From Acidobacteriota bacterium (GTDB lineage Bacteria; Acidobacteriota; Terriglobia; Terriglobales; Acidobacteriaceae): a stretch of DNA of 12,641 bases. The DNA is taken from the NCBI GenBank assembly GCA_021810735.1, contig JAJZIF010000058.1, forward strand, positions 1 to 12,641, given 5' to 3'. The notes below the pieces were generated by a model. That model saw only the letters and a list, made by a program, of their open reading frames with translations, did not search any database and was not told where the DNA came from. The translations under genes and the position numbers were made by a program. This document shows, one piece after another, positions 7,813 through 12,641 of this stretch (position 1 is its first letter; each line of letters opens with the position of its first letter).

Positions 7813-8043
7813 TCAGGACGACATGATTTTGGCGCTGTAGCCGAGCAAATGGATTCGCTCTGCAACAGCGCTCTCTTCAGTCGTCGAGTTATCAAACAGT
7901 ACTTCAATCTGCTGCGACGAAGCATCCGCGCGAACTTGTCGTACTCCTGGCTGACCCGATAGCACACGTGCGACTCTCTGTTCACAGCTCGAACAATGGA
8001 GGCGTGGTTCACCGATGACTTTGAATGAAACTGATTGCAGCAT
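7813..8043 (-). CDS. Small heavy-metal-associated (HMA) domain protein, CopZ-like metallochaperone
   Basis: This 76-aa protein consists of a single HMA fold (beta-alpha-beta-beta-alpha-beta). The metal loop is RLHCSSCEQRV with Cys17 and Cys20, the CxxC pair that binds Cu(I), Ag(I) or other soft metals. The usual Met two residues before the first Cys (GMxCxxC) is Leu here. GVRQVRAD and the closing LLGYSA match the rest of the family. It is probably a cytosolic donor to the neighbouring ATPase or permease, though it could instead buffer metal. AGAGGAAA at about 8051-8058 precedes the ATG at suitable spacing. It sits 44 bp upstream of the CcdA-cupredoxin gene and 105 bp downstream of the permease gene, all on the same strand, so co-transcription is likely. 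The metal cannot be decided from sequence alone. Confidence 0.85.
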   Translation of the reverse strand: MLQSVSFKVIGEPRLHCSSCEQRVARVLSGQPGVRQVRADASSQQIEVLFDNSTTEESAVAERIHLLGYSAKIMSS

Positions 8044-8148
8044 GATTTGTTTTCCTCTATTCGAGTGAATGGGTACTCCTACCTTATCTCTCCAAATTTC
8101 TGGTGAGTTTGGTCCACATCTGATATCGAGACTGCCTCGTCCCGCAGG

Positions 8149-9237
8149 TCAGGCCTGTGCATTTTGCTTTGCTTCCCCCCATTTTTTAACAGTCCATAGC
8201 GCCAAGGTGATACCAAGAAAGAGCACATTGAGCATCAACGTATAGTTGAGATGAAAATGGAAGTGGGTGGTCGGCCCTGTCTTGAGCGCTGTGGGCAGCC
8301 AGCCGAATTGCCGGAAAATATAGGTGATCAATACGGTTGAGCCGACCATGGAAGTGAACAATATGACCGTAATATAAGCAGTTGCACGCGCACCGAAAAA
8401 GCGGCGCCAAACGTTGAGCACTGGAATCGTGATGAGATCGGCGACGATGCAACCAAGCACGCCAGAGAATCCCACGCCACCCACAGCCAGTGCAGCAGCA
8501 AAAGGCACAATGCCGATGGAACCGATCATGCTCAGCATGCCGACACCAATCCCAAGCATTGCATTCTCGAGTATCGCCAAGAAGCCCCTTGGAGCCAGAA
8601 ATAATACTGTCCAGACTCGGGCGGGCATCAACGCCGCGATGAATCCAGCAGCGAAAAAACCGAAAGCCACGCTCTTGCCAATCCGGTTAAGCGTGCGAAA
8701 GTATCGGTCAGCGATTCGATGCCAGATGCCGACGTCGGTAAGACGCCGCATGGCAGAAGGCGTACCCTTATCACGTTCCTGCAGGCGGCGTCGCGCCAGC
8801 TCGAATGTCTTAACGGGCAGGGTAAGGTGGACGAGTGTGTACATGATGACAATCAGCATGAGGCCACTCAGCAACTCTCCGGCCAGAACCGCGCCTCCGA
8901 GCAAAACATAGATCAGCACGGCAAGTTCGAAAACGATGTTGGTTGAGGCGAGCGCAAAGGCTAAGGTGGCTTCGGTCGATGCACCTTTCTTGTAGAGCGC
9001 CTGCGATATGCTCACTGCTCCGAAAGTGCATGCCGAGCTTGCCGCGCCTAAACCCGCCGCGATACCGACAGTCTTTGGGCCACGTCCTCCGAGCATCCCG
9101 GCCATCTTCTCTTTATTCACAAAGACGTCGATGATGGCCGTGACACAGACACCAAAGAGAATCGACCAAAGAGCTTTGTAGAAGAAAATTCCGCCTGTTT
9201 GGAGCCCAACGGCTACATCATGGAGTACAGCGGACAT
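8149..9237 (-). CDS. ArsP/DUF318 (YraQ-type, SO_0444-like) permease
   Basis: This 362-aa polytopic inner-membrane protein has two related halves, as in the ArsP_1/DUF318 permease family. The first half carries GAASSACTFGAVSISQ (Cys70) followed by KKGAS. The second has GSIGIVPFAAALAVGGVGFSG and Cys263. A basic cytoplasmic-type loop (about 142-187) joins the halves. Members include ArsP, which exports trivalent organoarsenicals, and SO_0444-type permeases annotated for Cu/Zn efflux. Beside an HMA chaperone and a P-ATPase, a soft-metal efflux role is favoured. An unusual HFHFH cluster (His325, 327, 329) precedes the last helix and could bind metal. The start at 9237 has AAAGGAA 7 nt upstream; another ATG at 9242 is out of frame. 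The 159-bp gap to the ATPase gene suggests loose coupling or an internal element. Confidence 0.82.
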   Translation of the reverse strand: MSAVLHDVAVGLQTGGIFFYKALWSILFGVCVTAIIDVFVNKEKMAGMLGGRGPKTVGIAAGLGAASSACTFGAVSISQALYKKGASTEATLAFALASTNIVFELAVLIYVLLGGAVLAGELLSGLMLIVIMYTLVHLTLPVKTFELARRRLQERDKGTPSAMRRLTDVGIWHRIADRYFRTLNRIGKSVAFGFFAAGFIAALMPARVWTVLFLAPRGFLAILENAMLGIGVGMLSMIGSIGIVPFAAALAVGGVGFSGVLGCIVADLITIPVLNVWRRFFGARATAYITVILFTSMVGSTVLITYIFRQFGWLPTALKTGPTTHFHFHLNYTLMLNVLFLGITLALWTVKKWGEAKQNAQA

Positions 9238-9296
9238 ACCATAATTCCTTTCTGGGCAAAAACAGCGTGAACGACACTCTATTCACCTGCTGCATA

Positions 9297-9344
9297 TCAC
9301 CGCTGTGGTCCGTCGCTGATTAGACAACTGGCTAATTTCAGCAC
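9297..9344 (-). other. Possible 15-aa leader ORF with perfect Shine-Dalgarno in the ATPase-permease gap
   Basis: On the minus strand an exact AAGGAGGT (9350-9357) stands about 6 nt before a GTG at 9344 that opens a 15-codon frame (MLKLASCLISDGPQR, stop at 9297-9299). The stop is followed after one base by an ATG at 9295 that opens a second short frame of 25 codons ending at 9218, inside the permease gene in another frame. The ribosome site is the strongest in the window, yet no conventional gene follows it. It may be a leader peptide coupling translation into the permease, a remnant of a lost gene, or chance. Nothing shows that the peptide is made. Confidence 0.3.
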
Positions 9345-9396
9345 TGCAAACCTCCTTCCGCTGTGGAAACTCCCCAGCGTTTGGAGTAAGGAACAG

Positions 9397-11853
9397 TCAC
9401 GCGGCGTCAGCGTGACCGACACTGGAAATGGCGCCGAAGAATAGTCCGGAACGGCCCTGCAATGAATTGATAAAGATGGTCGTCACACTGGCTGCCATGG
9501 CTACCATCGCCCACACCGGGTAAATCAAGCCGGTGGCCGCAACCGGTATGCCGATTCCATTGAATAGAAAAGCCAATGTAATGTTTTGCAGCATCTTTCG
9601 ATAGCTGTGGCGGCTGATCTCATAGGCCGTAAGGACGCCCGTTAGGCGCGCATTCAACAGAACGACATCCGCCGCTTCGATGGCAATATCCGTGCCGTTG
9701 CCCATGGCAATACCCACGTCGGCCTGCATCAGAGCCGGGGCATCATTAATGCCATCCCCTACCATTGCCACTCGCGTACGCTTGTCATTCTGTATCCTGC
9801 GAACAGTTTCAGCTTTATCGCCGGGTAAGACTTCCGCATATACCTCATCAATGCCTGCTTCCCGAGCAATATGCTTCGCTGCTCGGCTGTTATCCCCGGT
9901 TAAGAGAACAATTCCAATTCCTGAACTCTTGAGCCGGTCTATCGTCTCACGTGCGTCCGGACGCAACGCATCGTCCAGCGCAAGAAGACCGACGATTCGC
10001 TGCTCACGAGCCACGCCGACGACTGTACGCCCAAGCCTCTCGAGCCGTGCAATCGACTCGTCCATCATCTGGATCTCAATTCCTTGTTCTCGCAGGAAGG
10101 TTGGACTCCCAACGAATAATGGGAAGGTGCCGCCATTCGAATCCAGGAGCCTCGCCTTTACTCCCTTCCCGGCAATCGACTGAAAATTCTCAATTTTTGG
10201 AATCGCAAGATGGCGATCATAGGCCGCGTCAATGATCGCCCGTGCCAGCGGATGTTCGGAAGAGGACTCCGCGCCCGCCGCCAGCTCCAGGAGTTCTTCT
10301 TCATCCATCCCGTTAGTCTCGATTTCGAGCACGGTTGGCTTACCTACTGTCAGGGTTCCGGTCTTGTCAAAGATCACCGTGGTAACTCGACGCAGCGCCT
10401 GGAATGCTTCGCCGGTTCGCATCAACACACCCTGCTCGGCTGCCTCTCCCGCGCCGCGCACAATCGATAAAGGCGCGGATATACCTACTGCACAGGGGTA
10501 CCCCATTACCAGCACCGACAGCGCCGCAAATACCGCACGCTCCAGATTGAGGTGGTGACCAGCCAGTACCGGCCCAATCGTCCAGGCAATGAAGGCCAAC
10601 ATTGCAATACCGAGTACGGTTGGCGTATAGGCACGAAGCACCCGATCCACAATATGCAGCAGCCCCGGCTTCAGTGCACGCGCATCTTCGACACTGCGAA
10701 TAACTTTTTGCAGGAAGCTCTGCTCGCCGACTGCGGTTACCCGTATCAGGAGCGTACCGGAACCGTTGATAGAACCGCCTGCCGCCTTGCTGCCAAACTG
10801 CTTTTCGATGGGAACCGGTTCTCCCGTGATAAGGGATTCGTCCACCCACGAGTGTCCTTCCATGATGTCGCCGTCAACAGGTATGCGCTCGCCGGGGCGG
10901 ATGCGTACACGGTCGCCAATCCGTACCAATTCCACGGGTACGGTTTCTTCTCCCGTATCGCGCAGCAAATGAGCAGTTTCGGGCTGCAAATCAAGCAGTT
11001 TCTTCACGGCCTGAGAGCTGCGCGTCTTCACGATCAGCGATAGCCACTCGGAGAAAATGTGGTAGGTCAGGACCATGACCGAAACCGCAAAGAATGGCGC
11101 TGTTGGATAATCAGGCCGACGAAGCACCAGGCCGATAACGCCACCTGCCAATCCGGCAAATGCGCCCAGTTGCACCAGCACATGTTGATTGAGAATGCCA
11201 CGTCGCAAGGCCTGCGCCGCCATGCGAAAAATATGCCCACCCAGGCCGAAAATCATGACGATGGCGAAGAGCAATGCCAGCCAGGGTGCCAGTCCGCCCA
11301 GTTTGCCTTGCTCGCGCAGAACGAATAAAAATCCGCCCGGAATTGCCAGCGCCACGCCGCCGCCGATTGCTCGCCAGACTCCCAACTGCCGCAGAACTGC
11401 GAAGCCAAAAGCAATCAGGCTGACAGTGACAAAGGCCGCAAGACCAAGCCCCCAGATACTCTCCAGCCGAACAATCAGCGCAATGGATCCGAGACTGAAC
11501 AGCAGTGCGGTTAGAAAGCGGTTTCGCTCCCGCGTAAGCGCGCGCTCCTGCTCTAGAAAGGGCTCAACTTTGCGGGGATCAGAAAGGGTATAACCGATAT
11601 CTGTCAGCGTGCGCATCAAATCCTCGGCATGAACTTTTGCCGGGTCATATTCCACCAGCGCTTGTTCATGAGTGAGACTGACGGCCACTTTATGCACGCC
11701 GCTACGTCCGCCAAGAGCTTGCTCAATGGTGCCGGTGCATAGCGAGCAATGCAGGCCACCAATATGGGCTCTCACTCGCCGCAAGCGTGAGTCTGTTGCC
11801 GGCTCATCGCTCCAGGGCTTTACAGCACGTTCTATAGTTTCTGATTGGTTCAC
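9397..11853 (-). CDS. P1B-type heavy-metal-translocating ATPase with N-terminal HMA domain and YPC metal-site motif
   Basis: This 818-aa ATP-driven inner-membrane metal exporter has an N-terminal HMA domain (about 27-92, GGLHCSLC with Cys36 and Cys39), then about six membrane segments to residue 272. The actuator domain has the TGE loop at 343-345. TM segments about 408-460 carry the ion-site motif MGYPCAVGISAP. The P and N domains have the phosphorylated Asp496 in DKTGT, His534-Pro535 in SSEHPLA and hinge GDGINDAPA at 699-707, and two final helices follow. Catalysis should be intact. The canonical Cu-ATPase CPC is Tyr452-Pro453-Cys454 here, and the last helix reads MAASVTTIFINSL rather than MxxSS. 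It therefore belongs to a divergent subgroup whose metal I cannot assign; Cu(I)/Ag(I) is inferred from context. The start is GTG 11853: no ATG lies upstream in frame before a stop at 11887, and its ribosome site is weak. It is the first gene after the MerR-type promoter. Confidence 0.9.
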   Translation of the reverse strand: MNQSETIERAVKPWSDEPATDSRLRRVRAHIGGLHCSLCTGTIEQALGGRSGVHKVAVSLTHEQALVEYDPAKVHAEDLMRTLTDIGYTLSDPRKVEPFLEQERALTRERNRFLTALLFSLGSIALIVRLESIWGLGLAAFVTVSLIAFGFAVLRQLGVWRAIGGGVALAIPGGFLFVLREQGKLGGLAPWLALLFAIVMIFGLGGHIFRMAAQALRRGILNQHVLVQLGAFAGLAGGVIGLVLRRPDYPTAPFFAVSVMVLTYHIFSEWLSLIVKTRSSQAVKKLLDLQPETAHLLRDTGEETVPVELVRIGDRVRIRPGERIPVDGDIMEGHSWVDESLITGEPVPIEKQFGSKAAGGSINGSGTLLIRVTAVGEQSFLQKVIRSVEDARALKPGLLHIVDRVLRAYTPTVLGIAMLAFIAWTIGPVLAGHHLNLERAVFAALSVLVMGYPCAVGISAPLSIVRGAGEAAEQGVLMRTGEAFQALRRVTTVIFDKTGTLTVGKPTVLEIETNGMDEEELLELAAGAESSSEHPLARAIIDAAYDRHLAIPKIENFQSIAGKGVKARLLDSNGGTFPLFVGSPTFLREQGIEIQMMDESIARLERLGRTVVGVAREQRIVGLLALDDALRPDARETIDRLKSSGIGIVLLTGDNSRAAKHIAREAGIDEVYAEVLPGDKAETVRRIQNDKRTRVAMVGDGINDAPALMQADVGIAMGNGTDIAIEAADVVLLNARLTGVLTAYEISRHSYRKMLQNITLAFLFNGIGIPVAATGLIYPVWAMVAMAASVTTIFINSLQGRSGLFFGAISSVGHADAA

Positions 11854-11981
11854 GATGCCATCTCGTTTCTTACTTATATTGCGTCTTTAGATTTGTTTGA
11901 GGCATTGCTTGCTCAGTCCCTGCCACCTTACGTGGTTATGCCGCATTCGAAGAGCACAACCATGTTTTCGACCTGTTTGCA

Positions 11982-12012
11982 GGGTAAGCCCTATACCCAG
12001 GTATAGAGTCAA
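11982..12012 (-). promoter_or_regulatory. MerR-family metal-responsive promoter/operator driving the ATPase cluster
   Basis: Reading the minus strand, a consensus-like -35 TTGACT (12007-12012) is followed by exactly 19 bp and a weak -10 TTACCC (11982-11987). The over-long spacer contains the dyad CTATACC-TG-GGTATAG (11991-12006), with 7-bp perfect arms. A 19-bp spacer holding a dyad is the hallmark of MerR/CueR-type promoters, which the metal-bound regulator untwists for activation. Transcription would begin near 11975, leaving a leader of about 120 nt before the GTG start of the ATPase. The regulator gene lies immediately upstream on the same strand. Confidence 0.85.
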
Positions 12013-12023
12013 GATGCTTTTCA

Positions 12024-12496
12024 TCATCTGCGAATGCGATCGAGGATTTCTGATGATGCAACTCGCCGAAAATCCCGGCACCACGAAAGGTGTTGCCTAC
12101 CACAGGTTCCTGCTTCGATCATGATGGGGCACTCTGCCGCTGACCCGCATCCCCGGCAACTCTTAACCAAGTGTGTTCGGCTGACATGAATCGCCTCCAG
12201 ACGCCTGATCTTTTGCTCGATATCCGGAACTTCGGCTTTTGCCCGCCTTCGAATGTCAGCCGACGTCCTATGCGCATCCCCTCTCAGGGAAAGATGCTCT
12301 TTGATTTTGCTCATTGAGAATCCAAGCTCCTGAGCCCGCTTGATAAATCTCAGCCTCTTGACCGCGTCCCGCCGATATATCCGATACTCAGACTGGGTGC
12401 GAAATGTTGGCGGAAGGAGTCCCGCCGCTCGTAATAACGAACTATCTGAAGGTTCACGCCACCTTGCTTCCCAACTTGCTAAAATTGGTGTCTCAT
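12024..12496 (-). pseudogene. CueR-like MerR-family regulator, apparently broken by an in-frame stop and a frameshift
   Basis: The minus strand encodes a full-length MerR-family product only if two defects are bridged. From an ATG at 12496 the frame reads MRHQF, then TAG (12479-12481), then QVGKQGGVNLQIVRYYERR, the helix-turn-helix. One base is missing in the G run at about 12421-12423, after which GLLPPTFRTQSEYRIYRRD and RLRFIKRAQELGFS continue in the next frame into a 96-codon stretch from 12314 to 12024. That stretch has the dimerisation helix and the metal loop SCRGCGSAAECPI. Ser at 12261-12263 (TSADIRRRA) occupies the place where CueR has Ser77 and Hg/Zn-type sensors have Cys, pointing to monovalent Cu/Ag sensing. 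The Cys pair spacing is C-x8-C with an extra Cys inside. The last 35 or so residues are atypical. A sequencing error could explain the frameshift, but not easily both lesions. Confidence 0.78.
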
Positions 12497-12641
12497 GAAG
12501 ATATCGCAGCGATGCCCATTATTTGAGCACGACCTCGATTCTGCGTCGGCATTTCGGCCAGAGGATCTGATGAGCGCAGTCCGTGCAACGAAGGGTCTGC
12601 CGGAGTTGAACGTCCCGCCACTTTGCATTCTCGACTTTGAT
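12495..12641 (+). CDS. 5' end of an unidentified protein, 3' partial
   Basis: ATG 12495 opens 49 codons that run off the window end (beginning MKISQRCPLFEHDLDS, ending PPLCILDFD). A stop at 12480-12482 closes the frame upstream, so the start is 12495 or later. No good ribosome site precedes 12495; ATG 12570 has GAGG 5 nt upstream and is an alternative, but the residues before it look coding. The HDLDS and LDFD pieces faintly recall N termini of nucleoside-phosphorylase-like proteins; this is a weak memory match and I assign no function. It diverges from the merR remnant, with the two ATGs overlapping inside CATG at 12494-12497. It is probably not part of the metal operons. Confidence 0.5.
   Translation, partial: MKISQRCPLFEHDLDSASAFRPEDLMSAVRATKGLPELNVPPLCILDFD

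Noticed and set aside
7296..8012. 238-codon minus-strand ORF spanning the HMA gene and the start of the CcdA-cupredoxin gene
   Set aside because: It runs in another frame across two genes with strong family motifs and good ribosome sites; its sequence has no domain and is a shadow.
9369..9387. ACTCC...GGAGT inverted repeat after the ATPase stop as a terminator
   Set aside because: The stem is only 5 bp with a 9-base loop and a very short T-run; too weak to call.
12024..12062. CATCATC...GATGATG inverted repeat near the regulator 3' end
   Set aside because: The arms are simple trinucleotide repeats separated by about 23 bases and are most likely chance.
11887..12084. 65-codon minus-strand ORF between the regulator and the ATPase
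   Set aside because: It runs straight through the -35, dyad and -10 of the MerR-type promoter, so translation from that promoter could not include its start, and it has no recognisable domain.
1..12641. CRISPR arrays, tRNA/rRNA genes, insertion sequences or transposases
   Set aside because: No repeat-spacer pattern, no tRNA-like cloverleaf or rRNA sequence, and no transposase or terminal inverted repeats were seen on reading both strands.

Overview
The window is a copper/silver (monovalent soft metal) resistance island, most likely from an Acidobacteriota bacterium. That taxonomic call is an inference. It rests on moderate GC content, on remembered resemblance of the Cys-rich leader gene, the CusB C-terminal extension and the YPC-type P-ATPase to Acidobacteria genes, and on the gene order; no search was run.

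Layout. (1) About 1-6462, plus strand: a tightly packed operon with the 3' end of a small Cys-rich secreted-type protein gene, then an RND metal efflux set of outer-membrane channel (cusC-like), membrane fusion protein (cusB-like) and inner-membrane pump (cusA-like). The last three genes overlap by 4 bp (cusC/cusB) or abut (cusB/cusA). (2) 6463-6574: convergent intergenic gap with a strong 12-bp-stem hairpin and a 12-bp palindrome. (3) 11853 down to 6575, minus strand: a second co-directional cluster read as P1B-type ATPase with an N-terminal HMA domain and a YPC metal-site motif, then an ArsP/DUF318-family permease, then a 76-aa HMA metallochaperone, then a CcdA/DsbD-like membrane protein fused to a C-terminal cupredoxin. 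A 159-bp gap after the ATPase carries a tiny ORF with a perfect Shine-Dalgarno sequence. (4) 11982-12012, minus strand: a MerR-family promoter with a 19-bp -35/-10 spacer and the near-perfect dyad CTATACC-TG-GGTATAG, firing into the ATPase cluster. (5) 12024-12496, minus strand: the matching CueR-like MerR regulator gene, which reads as broken (in-frame TAG plus a one-base frameshift in the DNA-binding domain). (6) 12495-12641, plus strand: the 5' end of an unrelated or unidentified gene leaving the window.

How it may work together (inference). The HMA chaperone binds cytosolic Cu(I)/Ag(I) and hands it to the ATPase and/or permease for export across the inner membrane. The CcdA-cupredoxin protein presents a Cu-site domain in the periplasm and may couple thiol or electron transfer to periplasmic metal handling. 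The CusCBA-like tripartite pump then removes metal from the periplasm to the outside. The MerR-type operator would make the ATPase cluster metal-inducible, but the local regulator appears to be a pseudogene, or the sequence has an error there.
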